Assembly: GCA_019635585.1 (NCBI GenBank) | Contig: JAHBZE010000001.1 | Coordinates: forward strand, 930,001 to 994,000 | Direction: 5' to 3' | Length of the DNA stretch: 64,000 nt | Source of the DNA: Xanthobacteraceae bacterium | GTDB lineage: Bacteria > Pseudomonadota > Alphaproteobacteria > Rhizobiales > Xanthobacteraceae | Part shown: piece after piece, positions 56,440-64,000 of the stretch | Layout of the letters: each line of letters opens with the position of its first letter | Numbering within the stretch: the stretch's first letter is position 1 | The notes under the pieces: model-generated | The model's database searches: none | The model's input: only the letters and a program-made list of their open reading frames with translations | Told to the model about the DNA's origin: nothing | Made by a program: the position numbers and the translations under genes

Positions 56440-57101
56440 CAAACTTCGCCGGTAAGAATGTCTGTTTGCGGTGCCGCCGCGCCGCGCAAGCACTCGCGCA
56501 CGGGAGCGAACGAATTGCGGTGATGGATCGTGGGTCCGTGCGCTTGCAGCCGTTCCCAGTGCAGGCTCGTGCTGTAGCCTTTATGTTTCTCGAAACCGTA
56601 TTCGGGATGCGCGGCGCCGAGTTGCATCATCAGGCGGTCACGCGTGACTTTGGCGACGATGGAGGCGGCGGCAATCGAAGCCACGATGCCGTCGCCGCCG
56701 ATCACGGCCTTGACCTCGCAATGCAGCGGCAACGTATCGCGGCCGTCGACAAAAACGAGCTGCGGCACGCGCGGCAGCGCGCAGACCGCCTGTGCCAAAG
56801 CCCAGAGACTCGCGCGCAGAATATTGTCGCGGTCGATCCGCGCGGGCGGCGCGACTGTGACCGCGACTTCCGCGGTCGCGCAAATCTTCTCGAACAGGAT
56901 TTCGCGCTCCGGCGCGTCCAGCATTTTGGAATCGTCGAGCCCTTTGGGCACGCGCGCCGGGTCAAGAATCACCGCAGCCGCGACCACCGGACCTGCGAGC
57001 GGTCCGCGCCCCGCTTCGTCGCAACCGGCAACCGGCAGAAAGCCTTTGCGCATTGCATTGGCTTCGCGGGCGAAGGTCGGGCCACGGCGCACAAGAATCA
57101 T
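56439..57101 (-). CDS. rnhB: Ribonuclease HII
   Basis: 220 residues from the ATG at 57101. It cleaves RNA in RNA-DNA hybrids at single ribonucleotides. Active-site blocks: [19 protein letters not shown] (Asp and Glu), [19 protein letters not shown] and [13 protein letters not shown]; the tail [14 protein letters not shown] is typical. The frame is open further upstream, but that part is not family-like. First gene of a two-gene unit with the GT39-like gene. Confidence 0.94.
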   Translation of the reverse strand: MILVRRGPTFAREANAMRKGFLPVAGCDEAGRGPLAGPVVAAAVILDPARVPKGLDDSKMLDAPEREILFEKICATAEVAVTVAPPARIDRDNILRASLWALAQAVCALPRVPQLVFVDGRDTLPLHCEVKAVIGGDGIVASIAAASIVAKVTRDRLMMQLGAAHPEYGFEKHKGYSTSLHWERLQAHGPTIHHRNSFAPVRECLRGAAAPQTDILTGEV

Positions 57102-57266
57102 GTCAGGAACTTTACGGGCGCAGGAATGTCCGGATGCGCCGGACCATGCCACGCGGGCCTGGCTCCTGCTACTAATGAGAGCGCCGATTTGCGACAAACT
57201 CACAGGTCGGCCACAATCGCAGCCGCTAGATGACGGCTGAGGCGGCGAGAGCCGCATGCGGAGGCA

Positions 57267-58193
57267 ATGAATATGCGTTGGGACGATTTCCGGCAGAGTG
57301 AAAATGTCGAGGACCGCACCGGTGACGGCCCGCTGGCGGGACCGGGCTTTCCGCTGCCGACCGGACGCGGCGGCTTCGGAATCGGCACCATCATCATCCT
57401 TGGCCTGATCGCCTGGGCTGTCGGCATCGACCCGCGCGTCATTCTTTCCGGCATCGAGATGACGCAAGGGCCCGCCGGTTACGAGCAACGTATTCCGAAC
57501 CAGCCTTCGGTCCAGAAGAAGGGTGCGCCCAACAATGAACTAGGCCGCTTCGTCGCCGGCGTGCTCGGCTCGACCGAAGATCGCTGGGCGGAAATTTTCG
57601 CGGAATCCGGTTCGCGCTATCGTCCGCCCCGGCTCGTCGTATTTAGCCGCGCGACCAATTCGGCGTGCGGCTACGCGCAGTCGGCGATGGGGCCGTTCTA
57701 TTGCCCGCCGGAACAGGCGGTCTATCTCGACACTTCGTTCTTTCAGGATCTCCAGCGCAAGTTGAACGCCTGCCCCGCCGGCTCAAAGACCTGCGAATTT
57801 TCGCAAGCCTATGTGATTGCGCATGAAGTCGGCCATCATGTGCAGAACCTGCTCGGCATCCTGCCGAAAGTGAACCAGGCGCAGCGCGGCATGAGTCCTC
57901 GCGAGCGCAATGCGCTTCAGGTCCGCGTCGAATTGCAGGCGGATTGCTTCGCCGGCGTCTGGGCCAACCGGCAGCAGAAGAAGAAAGAGTTTCTCGATCC
58001 GGGCGATGTCGACGCAGCGCTCCAGACCGCGACCGCAATCGGAGACGATACGCTCCAGCGGCGCTCGCAGGGCGTAGTCGTACCCGATTCCTTCACGCAC
58101 GGCTCGGCGGCGCAGCGCAAGCGCTGGTTCCAGACTGGCTTCCAGTCCGGCGACATCAACCGTTGCAATACGTTCTCGTCCGACGCGATCTAG
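57267..58193 (+). CDS. Neutral zinc metallopeptidase (YpfJ family)
   Basis: 308 residues. An N-terminal cytoplasmic segment [14 protein letters not shown], one membrane helix (about residues 35-55), then a metallopeptidase domain with zinc motif AHEVGHH at about 185-191, and [14 protein letters not shown] supplying further ligands. Four cysteines may form disulfides, consistent with periplasmic exposure. GGAGG precedes the ATG. The physiological substrate is unknown. Confidence 0.9.
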   Translation: MNMRWDDFRQSENVEDRTGDGPLAGPGFPLPTGRGGFGIGTIIILGLIAWAVGIDPRVILSGIEMTQGPAGYEQRIPNQPSVQKKGAPNNELGRFVAGVLGSTEDRWAEIFAESGSRYRPPRLVVFSRATNSACGYAQSAMGPFYCPPEQAVYLDTSFFQDLQRKLNACPAGSKTCEFSQAYVIAHEVGHHVQNLLGILPKVNQAQRGMSPRERNALQVRVELQADCFAGVWANRQQKKKEFLDPGDVDAALQTATAIGDDTLQRRSQGVVVPDSFTHGSAAQRKRWFQTGFQSGDINRCNTFSSDAI

Positions 58194-58206
58194 AGCCCGA
58201 CCGGCC

Positions 58207-58758
58207 GTGGAAGAAAAGCCGTTCGTTCCGGTCAGTTTCGCAGTCCTGACCGTATCGGACACGCGCAAGCTCGCGGAAGACAAATCCGGCGCGCTGCTCG
58301 CCGAGCGCATCGAGGCGGCGGGGCATAAACTTGCCGCCCGCGCGATCGTCAAGGACGACGTGCGCGCGATCCGCGCCAAGGTTCGCAACTGGATCAAGGA
58401 CAAAAAGATCGACGCAGTCATCACCACCGGCGGTACCGGCTTCACCGGCCGCGACGTGACCCCCGAAGCGGTCGAGCCATTGTTCGAGAAGCGGATGGAC
58501 GGCTTCTCGATCGTGTTCCACCGCGTTTCCTACGAGAAGATAAAGTCCTCGACGATCCAGAGCCGGGCGACCGCGGGAGTCGCGAACGCGACCTATATCT
58601 TCTGCGTGCCCGGCTCGCCTGGCGCCTGCCGCGACGCGTGGGACGAGATTCTCGTCCACCAGTTCGATCTTCGCCACAAGCCCTGCAACTTCGTCGAGAT
58701 CATGCCGCGGCTGGACGAGCATCTGAAACGGACGAAGATAAAGAAGAAGCCGAAGTAA
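58207..58758 (+). CDS. moaB: Molybdenum cofactor biosynthesis protein MoaB-like
   Basis: 183 residues, GTG start. MoaB/MogA fold with VSDTRKLAEDKSGALLAERIE, AVITTGGTGFTGRDVTPEA and the GSPGAC substrate loop. This family adenylates molybdopterin or is related to enzymes that do. It follows the YpfJ-type gene by 13 bases and precedes the NADH dehydrogenase by one base. No other Moco genes are in the window. Confidence 0.9.
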   Translation: MEEKPFVPVSFAVLTVSDTRKLAEDKSGALLAERIEAAGHKLAARAIVKDDVRAIRAKVRNWIKDKKIDAVITTGGTGFTGRDVTPEAVEPLFEKRMDGFSIVFHRVSYEKIKSSTIQSRATAGVANATYIFCVPGSPGACRDAWDEILVHQFDLRHKPCNFVEIMPRLDEHLKRTKIKKKPK

Positions 58759-58759
58759 G

Positions 58760-60022
58760 ATGCATTTGGAGCCGACGGCCGCCGCGAAACCAAAAGTCGT
58801 CATCATCGGCGCAGGGTTCGGCGGGCTGGAGGCGGCGCGGGCATTGCGCAAGGCCGATGCCGCGATCACGGTCATCGACCGGCATAACCACCACACCTTT
58901 CAGCCGCTACTCTATCAAGTCGCAACCGCCACGATTTCTCCGGCTGACATCGCTTGGCCGGTGCGAAGCATCTTGCGCCGCCAAGAAAACGCGAGCGTCA
59001 TGCTTGGCATAGTTCGCGGGATCGATACCAAAGCGCGCGTCGTGGAGGCCGATACGATCAGCCTTCCCTACGACTATCTCGTGATCGCAACCGGGGTCAC
59101 GCATTCTTATTTCGGCCATGAGGACTGGCAGAACGGAGCGCCGGGTTTAAAGACGCTCACCGACGCCACGAAAATCCGGAGCCGCGTGCTCTTGTCTTTC
59201 GAGCGTGCGGAGCTTGCCAAAAACGAAGACGACCGGAAGCGCCTGCTCACATTCGTCATCGTCGGCGGCGGGCCGACCGGCGTGGAAATGGCGGGTGCGA
59301 TCGCGGAAATCGCGCGGCAGACGCTGCGCTTCGACTTCCGCCACATCGACCCGCGGGCGGCGCGCATTCTGCTGATCGAGGCGGGTCCGCGCATCCTGCC
59401 TGCCTTCCCCGAAGATCTATCCGCCTATGCCGAGAAGTCGCTTCGGAAGATGGGCGTCGAGGTAATGACTTCGACCGTCGTGACGGATGTGAAGCGCGAT
59501 CACGTCATGCTGGGAATGCGCAGGATCGATTCCGAGGCGATCATCTGGGCGGCTGGCGTGAAGGCGTCGGCCGCCGCGAACTGGCTCGGCGCGGAAGCAG
59601 ACCGTGCCGGAAGAATAAAGGTCGGCGCGGATCTATCGGTGCCAGGACATCCGGAAATCTTCGCGGTCGGCGACACCGCAACGCTCGCAACTCCGATTCC
59701 GGGAATCGCACCCGCCGCGAAGCAGATGGGAAAATACGCCGGAGAAGTGATCGCCGCGCGGATCGCGGGCAAAACGCCATCCCAACCCTTCGTTTACCGG
59801 CACGCCGGCGATCTTGCGACCATCGGCCGGAAATCGGCTGTGGTGAAATTGAATAAACTGAAACTGACCGGATTCACCGGGTGGTTATTCTGGTCGGTCG
59901 CGCACATTTATTTCCTGATCGGCATCCGTAACCGCCTGATGGTCGCGATGACCTGGCTCTGGAATTACCTCACCTATCAGCGCGGCGCGCGGCTAATTAC
60001 CCGCGACGACCGGCCCGAGTAA
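58760..60022 (+). CDS. ndh: Type II NADH:quinone dehydrogenase
   Basis: 420 residues. FAD motif VVIIGAGFGGLEAARAL near 13-29, NADH motif FVIVGGGPTGVEMAGAIAE near 167-185, and FAVGDTATL for FAD. A C-terminal amphipathic segment GWLFWSVAHIYFLIG anchors it to the membrane. Non-proton-pumping oxidation of NADH to quinone, complementing the cytochrome bd oxidase and ETF-QO in this window. Starts one base after moaB. Confidence 0.93.
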   Translation: MHLEPTAAAKPKVVIIGAGFGGLEAARALRKADAAITVIDRHNHHTFQPLLYQVATATISPADIAWPVRSILRRQENASVMLGIVRGIDTKARVVEADTISLPYDYLVIATGVTHSYFGHEDWQNGAPGLKTLTDATKIRSRVLLSFERAELAKNEDDRKRLLTFVIVGGGPTGVEMAGAIAEIARQTLRFDFRHIDPRAARILLIEAGPRILPAFPEDLSAYAEKSLRKMGVEVMTSTVVTDVKRDHVMLGMRRIDSEAIIWAAGVKASAAANWLGAEADRAGRIKVGADLSVPGHPEIFAVGDTATLATPIPGIAPAAKQMGKYAGEVIAARIAGKTPSQPFVYRHAGDLATIGRKSAVVKLNKLKLTGFTGWLFWSVAHIYFLIGIRNRLMVAMTWLWNYLTYQRGARLITRDDRPE

Positions 60023-60089
60023 AAACACGGAACCAATCTGCTTTTCGCGATTTTACTCCTGCTGGGGTGAAAAAAAGTGGAGCGCAAGA

Positions 60090-60680
60090 ATGCAAGTTCC
60101 CCTCGAGATTTCCTATCACAACATCGATAAGTCGGAGACCGCGGAGGACGCGATCCGCTCGCATGTCGCCGATCTCGAAGAAATCTACGACCGTATTACT
60201 TCATGCCGCGTGCGCGTGGACCAGCGCGCGAAAAATGAAAGCCGCTCGATCCCGCCGGTGGTGCGGATCGAACTGCGCATTCCGGGGCACAAGAACATCG
60301 TTGTCGCGCACGAGCCGGATCATCTGTTGCGCAAGTACCAGTCGCCCGATCTTTACAACGCGATCAATGAAGCATTCCGGATCGCGGAGGAGCGGCTACA
60401 GGAGTTGAAGGAAATGCGCGAGCCGAGCACGCGCGCAACCGCCGCAGCCGGCGAAGTACAGTTTCTCGGTCAGGTCGCCGAAATCTACCCGTTGCAGGAC
60501 TACGGCTACCTGATGAACAAGGACGGCGCGCTCCTTTACTTCCACCGCAATTCGATTTTGGCCGGCAACTTCGATTATCTCGTGCGGGGTGCCGAGGCCT
60601 ATTACGTGGAAGAGAACGGCGACACCGGCCCGCTCGCCAAGAAGGTCTGGGTGAAAGAGACCGGACACAAGGCGGCCTAA
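60090..60680 (+). CDS. HPF/RaiA-like ribosome-associated protein with cold-shock-like C-terminal domain
   Basis: 196 residues. The N-terminal domain (about 1-110) resembles the RaiA/HPF fold (EISYHNIDKSETAEDAIRSHV; later AINEAFRIAEERLQEL). The C-terminal part (about 122-190) reads like a divergent cold-shock/OB domain (GQVAEIYPLQDYGYLMNKDG, LYFHRNSI, GPLAKKVWV). It probably binds the small ribosomal subunit or RNA under stress. A GGAGCGCAAG stretch precedes the ATG. The fusion is different from the classical long HPF. Confidence 0.82.
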   Translation: MQVPLEISYHNIDKSETAEDAIRSHVADLEEIYDRITSCRVRVDQRAKNESRSIPPVVRIELRIPGHKNIVVAHEPDHLLRKYQSPDLYNAINEAFRIAEERLQELKEMREPSTRATAAAGEVQFLGQVAEIYPLQDYGYLMNKDGALLYFHRNSILAGNFDYLVRGAEAYYVEENGDTGPLAKKVWVKETGHKAA

Positions 60681-60749
60681 AATTCCCATCGCGGACAATT
60701 CCGGCGGCGGCTATGCTTTCCAGCATTACCGCCGCCAAAGGATTATCCG

Positions 60750-61262
60750 TTGGAAGAAATTATTGCGCTTCTCAAATCGCCCGGCTGGTGGTTTTCGACC
60801 GTGGTCGTAGGCGTCGCGATGGGGCTGCTCACGAATTATCTCAGCAGCGGAAGGATGATCGCGCATCTACAAAGCGGCAAAGCTGGCCTTGCGCAGCTCG
60901 ATGTCCTGCGGTGGGTTCAGATCGCGGTAGGCATCCATATCCTGCTTTTGTCGCTCGTCGTGCTGGAACGGCTCGTATCTCGCGCCGAATTTTCATTCGG
61001 CTTTTTCAGCGCGGCGGTGCTAATCATCTCAATCCCGCTCCTGCAAATCTATTGGCTCAGGAACCCGGTCCCGGCGATCTTTCTGTTTCCAATTCTTTTT
61101 GTCTGTTTTGTCTGGGTCTATTTATCCGCACCACAGGGAGCGGAAGGCTTCGAGCGTGTGCAAGCAAGCTATCTGTTCGGCTCGCTTTTCGCCTTCATTT
61201 TCACATGGCTTTTTTCAAAAGAGCTTTTGCGGAAAGACGGCGGCAGCGGCGAAAAATCCTGA
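60750..61262 (+). CDS. Integral membrane protein of unknown function
   Basis: 170 residues from a TTG at 60750 (in-frame ATG codons occur only further in). Four hydrophobic segments (about residues 14-32, 58-75, 82-103, 108-128) and a basic C-terminus. Low G+C usage in the middle relative to neighbours. No family recognised; start codon uncertain. Confidence 0.6.
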   Translation: MEEIIALLKSPGWWFSTVVVGVAMGLLTNYLSSGRMIAHLQSGKAGLAQLDVLRWVQIAVGIHILLLSLVVLERLVSRAEFSFGFFSAAVLIISIPLLQIYWLRNPVPAIFLFPILFVCFVWVYLSAPQGAEGFERVQASYLFGSLFAFIFTWLFSKELLRKDGGSGEKS

Positions 61263-61278
61263 ACCTGCTTACCGCGAA

Positions 61279-62199
61279 CTACGGGAGCTTCAATTCCCAA
61301 ATCTCGCCGACGAGTTTCTTCCCGAAATCCGCGTGCGGTTTGGTACCGGTCAAGGTGAAGCCTGCCTTGGCGTATAGTTTTCGCGCGGCGAGAAGTTCGC
61401 TCTGCGTCCAGAGCACGATTTTCTCGTAGCCGCATTTCTTTGCGAACGTCACGCACTCCTGCAAGAGCCTCTGCGCGACACCCTTCCCGCGCGCCCAAGG
61501 CTCCAGAAACATCAGTCTCAGTTTTGCGGTTTTCGCGTCCTCGCGAACCAGGCAGACCGAGCCCGCTGGCACCCCATTCAACTCCGCGATCCAGCAGCGC
61601 TCATATTTCGGCTGATAGTTTTTCAGGAAGTTCGCGCAGATGTCCGCGACCAGCGCCTCGAATTGCCGACCGTAGCCGTATTCCGATTCATAAAGCGCGC
61701 CGTGGCGCATGGTGATCCAGCCCATGTCGCCGGCGCGATGCGTGCGTAGCGAAACTTTGTTTTCGGCTTCCGCGCCGGTAAGCGCCGAAACGATCTTCAT
61801 GCCGTCGAGCAGTTGCGCCTGCGCAGGGACCGGCAAGGATCCGATCATTGCGCCGACACGCACACGCGAGCGGGCCTCGAGCGGCGCATAGGCTGAATAA
61901 CCGAGGCGGGTCAGCGAAACCAGAACGCTTCTGCGATCGCCTGCCGAACTGCTTCGCGAAATCAATTTCGCCTTGGCGAAGCGCTCCAGCATGCGGCTCA
62001 AGTAACCCGCGTCGAGGCCGAGCTTGGACGCGATCTCGCTCGCGGTCTGTTCGCCTTCGGAAAGCTCGTGCAGCACGCGCGCTTCGGTCAGCGAATAAGG
62101 CGTATCCAGAAAGGCTTCGTCGAGCACGCCGAGCGTGCGGGTATAGGCGCGGTTGAAGCGGCGGACTTCGTCGATATTAACGCGGCTGACCTTGGGCAT
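61279..62199 (-). CDS. MarR-type regulator fused to GNAT acetyltransferase
   Basis: 306 residues. N-terminal MarR winged helix (about 1-135) with VLHELSEGEQTASEIASKLGLDAGYLSRMLERF; C-terminal GNAT domain (about 155-306) with the acetyl-CoA loop PWARGKGVAQRLLQECV and KLYAKAGFTLTGT. Such MarR-GNAT fusions are known in many bacteria; the acetylated substrate and regulated genes are unknown. It converges on the preceding membrane protein gene and has a short AT-rich leader upstream. Confidence 0.87.
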   Translation of the reverse strand: MPKVSRVNIDEVRRFNRAYTRTLGVLDEAFLDTPYSLTEARVLHELSEGEQTASEIASKLGLDAGYLSRMLERFAKAKLISRSSSAGDRRSVLVSLTRLGYSAYAPLEARSRVRVGAMIGSLPVPAQAQLLDGMKIVSALTGAEAENKVSLRTHRAGDMGWITMRHGALYESEYGYGRQFEALVADICANFLKNYQPKYERCWIAELNGVPAGSVCLVREDAKTAKLRLMFLEPWARGKGVAQRLLQECVTFAKKCGYEKIVLWTQSELLAARKLYAKAGFTLTGTKPHADFGKKLVGEIWELKLP

Positions 62200-62234
62200 T
62201 TCCCGAGGTTCGGCCAGATATTTGACTAAGTCAA

Positions 62235-62828
62235 CTATTCTTCCGGATCAGCCAGAAGTACCCGCGAGCGCAGCTTCACGATCCGCATGCGGCCGAGTTT
62301 CGCGATCAAACGCCTGTGCGCGTTCTCGCCTTTCTGGTGGCCGCCGAGCTTTTGATACAGGAGCTTGGAAATCAGCAGGCCCTGCTCGGCGCGCGGGCGG
62401 CCGGTGAGCGTGAGCCGAGCCCGCGCTGCGGCTTCGGCGAGCCGCGGCTTCATACCGAAGCCTTCGTAAGCAAGCCGGAAGGTCGCCGCGCGGCGGTCGG
62501 GATGGCCTGCGCGGCCGACGGTATCGAGGAATTTCCGCACCTCGCGGGTCCAGCCTTCCTCGAGAATCCCGCCGGGATCGAGAAAAAGCAGCCACTCGCC
62601 GCGCGCCGCCGCGCGCGCCCCTTCACGCAGCCGCAGCCCGAGATCCTTCTCACCTTTGATGAAGATGCAGCCGGCGGCGTCGGCCACCGCCTCGGTCTCG
62701 TCGCTTGAACCGCCGTCGGCCAGCACTACATCGCGGACGATGCCGGCAGCCGCGCCGGAGACCAGCGCGGCGAGCGTCGGAACGATCTCGCGCTCCGAAT
62801 CAAGCGTGGGAATCACGACGCTGATCAA
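62235..62828 (-). CDS. Family 2 glycosyltransferase-like protein
   Basis: 197 residues, short for GT2. VISVVIPTLDSEREIVPTLAALV opens a GT-A domain and VVLADGGSSDETEAVADAAG follows; the metal-binding acidic motif appears as LFLDPGG. No transmembrane helices. The C-terminal third is basic (LIAKLGRMRIVKLRSR). Donor and acceptor unknown. Confidence 0.8.
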   Translation of the reverse strand: MISVVIPTLDSEREIVPTLAALVSGAAAGIVRDVVLADGGSSDETEAVADAAGCIFIKGEKDLGLRLREGARAAARGEWLLFLDPGGILEEGWTREVRKFLDTVGRAGHPDRRAATFRLAYEGFGMKPRLAEAAARARLTLTGRPRAEQGLLISKLLYQKLGGHQKGENAHRRLIAKLGRMRIVKLRSRVLLADPEE

Positions 62829-62991
62829 ATGAACTTCGCGCCCCCAGCGCGGTTATTCGAGTGACCGCGTTGTTACCGGCGTCCCCCAGTCACCTCAAGA
62901 GTTCGGTTTGGCGGAACTTTCGGCACTATATCTTGTTCTTGTTTTGTTCTCATTTCGGGACTAGGATTTCTTTCCATCCGGAGCACTTGCC

Positions 62992-64000
62992 GTGGACGAC
63001 AGATTCGACACCGAACGCGAATACGAGATTGATCGCAGCGAGGCCGAGTTCGCGCCGGAAAGCGCGGACGGCCTGCTTTCGACGACGGTCGGCAGCGACC
63101 GCCGCCGCGGACGCGGCGCGGTCTCGAATACGAGCGGCCGCTTTGAACCTTCGGCGCGCATCCCCTTCGATGACGGTTGGCAGTCGCTCGACGAGTTGCC
63201 GCCGTTCAAGACGGTGGAGCGCGAGGAGCGCGCGCGCAAGATCATCAGCCGCAACCAGTCGCCCGATCTCGGCTTCGACCGCTCGATCAATCCCTATCGC
63301 GGCTGCGAGCACGGCTGCATCTATTGCTTCGCGCGGCCGACGCACGCCTATCACGGAATGTCGGCGGGGCTCGATTTCGAGAGCCAGTTGTTCGTGAAGC
63401 CCGACGCGCCGGAATTGCTGCGGAAGGAACTGGCGGCGGCGAACTACACTCCGCGCACGATCGCGATGGGCACCAACACCGACCCGTATCAGCCGATCGA
63501 GCGCAAGTGGAAACTCACGCGGCGCATCCTCGAAGTGCTGCGCGACGCGAACCATCCGGTCGGCATCGTCACGAAGTCGATCCTGGTGCTGCGCGATCTC
63601 GATATTCTCTCGGAGATGGCCTCCAAGGGCCTCGCCAAGGTCGCGCTCTCGGTCACGACCCTCGACCCGAAACTCGCGCGCGCGATGGAGCCGCGGGCCT
63701 CGACACCTGCCAAGCGGTTGGAGGCGATCCGCGCGCTTTCGCGCGCCGGCGTGCCGACCGCGATCATGACCGCGCCGATCGTGCCCGCGATCAACGATTC
63801 CGAAATCGAGCGGCTCCTGGACGCGGGTGCTGCGAACGGTGCTGTCGAAGCGGGCTTCGTGATGCTGAAGATGCCGTTCGAGATCAAGGATCTGTTTCGC
63901 GAATGGCTGCGCGAGCATTTCCCCGACAAAGAAAAGCACGTGATCTCCCTGATACGCGACATCCACGGCGGCAAGGATTACGACTCGACCTGGGGCGTGC
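62992..64000 (+). CDS. PA0069-like radical SAM protein (3' end cut by window)
   Basis: 336 codons visible from a GTG at 62992 preceded by GGAG; it continues past the window. Radical SAM cluster motif GCEHGCIYCFARP with Cys at about 105, 109 and 112, after a disordered acidic N-terminus. TIAMGTNTDPYQPIER and KVALSVTTLDPKLARAMEPR match the COG1533/SplB-like group of DNA-repair-related or uncharacterised radical SAM proteins. The exact reaction is unknown. Confidence 0.88.
   Translation, partial: MDDRFDTEREYEIDRSEAEFAPESADGLLSTTVGSDRRRGRGAVSNTSGRFEPSARIPFDDGWQSLDELPPFKTVEREERARKIISRNQSPDLGFDRSINPYRGCEHGCIYCFARPTHAYHGMSAGLDFESQLFVKPDAPELLRKELAAANYTPRTIAMGTNTDPYQPIERKWKLTRRILEVLRDANHPVGIVTKSILVLRDLDILSEMASKGLAKVALSVTTLDPKLARAMEPRASTPAKRLEAIRALSRAGVPTAIMTAPIVPAINDSEIERLLDAGAANGAVEAGFVMLKMPFEIKDLFREWLREHFPDKEKHVISLIRDIHGGKDYDSTWGV

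Overview
The window looks like an ordinary chromosomal segment of an alphaproteobacterium, most likely in the Rhizobiales near Bradyrhizobium. The basis is: high G+C with long antisense shadow frames; a eukaryotic-type glutamine synthetase (GSII) divergent from a GstI/DUF2735 small protein; a COG4111-type NAD regulator next to nadABC; split glyQ/glyS followed by pyruvate phosphate dikinase; an intracellular PHB depolymerase; and a cyanide-insensitive-type cytochrome bd. This placement rests on gene content only. I see no tRNA, rRNA, CRISPR array, transposase or phage gene, and no gene-free stretch above 300 bases; the longest is about 297 bases, between glnII and the GstI-like gene.

Layout. 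1-5.4 kb: NAD regulator, two small unknown genes and the nadA-nadB-nadC operon on the minus strand, preceded by a perfect palindrome and a second, degraded copy. 5.6-12.3 kb: MFS transporter, AcuI-type reductase, exported unknown protein, LysR regulator, TPR protein, ispE. 12.4-16.5 kb: polyprenyl diphosphate synthase opposite a run of glycosyltransferase, DUF2007, tRNA-type methyltransferase, S49 peptidase and a small membrane protein. 16.5-28.5 kb: MacA/MacB-type transporter, then glyQ, cysteine hydrolase, PrsW-like protease with a zinc ribbon, glyS, methyltransferase, DUF3096, ppdK and a small membrane protein. 28.5-34.9 kb: MeaB GTPase, SleB-type cell wall hydrolase, DUF4031, M48 protease with LemA, and a sensor diguanylate cyclase.

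34.9-36.5 kb holds the most unusual locus. It is a three-gene redox operon: a secreted thioredoxin with CPVC, a second secreted thioredoxin whose first active-site Cys codon is an in-frame TGA, and a CcdA-type electron transporter. The frame is intact on both sides of the TGA, and a hairpin with a bulged U and a GG-containing loop lies at SECIS-like distance. The second gene is therefore a candidate selenoprotein (U-P-T-C).

36.5-43.1 kb: small exported and membrane proteins, PHB depolymerase, GST, and a glutamine block (glnII, GstI-like regulator, glsA). 43.1-46.8 kb: four paralogous small secreted proteins of 82-88 residues, interleaved with two paralogous sterol-desaturase-family genes; three of the four end at near-identical terminators. 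46.8-64 kb: VanZ-like protein, ETF-ubiquinone oxidoreductase, family 4 uracil-DNA glycosylase, NCS2 purine permease, cydA-glyoxalase-cydB, GT39-like glycosyltransferase with rnhB, YpfJ-type metallopeptidase, moaB, type II NADH dehydrogenase, an HPF-like protein with a cold-shock-like tail, MarR-GNAT fusion, GT2 protein, and a radical SAM protein cut by the window end.

Functional themes: NAD synthesis under a dedicated repressor; respiratory electron entry and exit (ETF-QO, NDH-2, cytochrome bd); nitrogen control at the level of glutamine; envelope thiol redox and envelope proteases.
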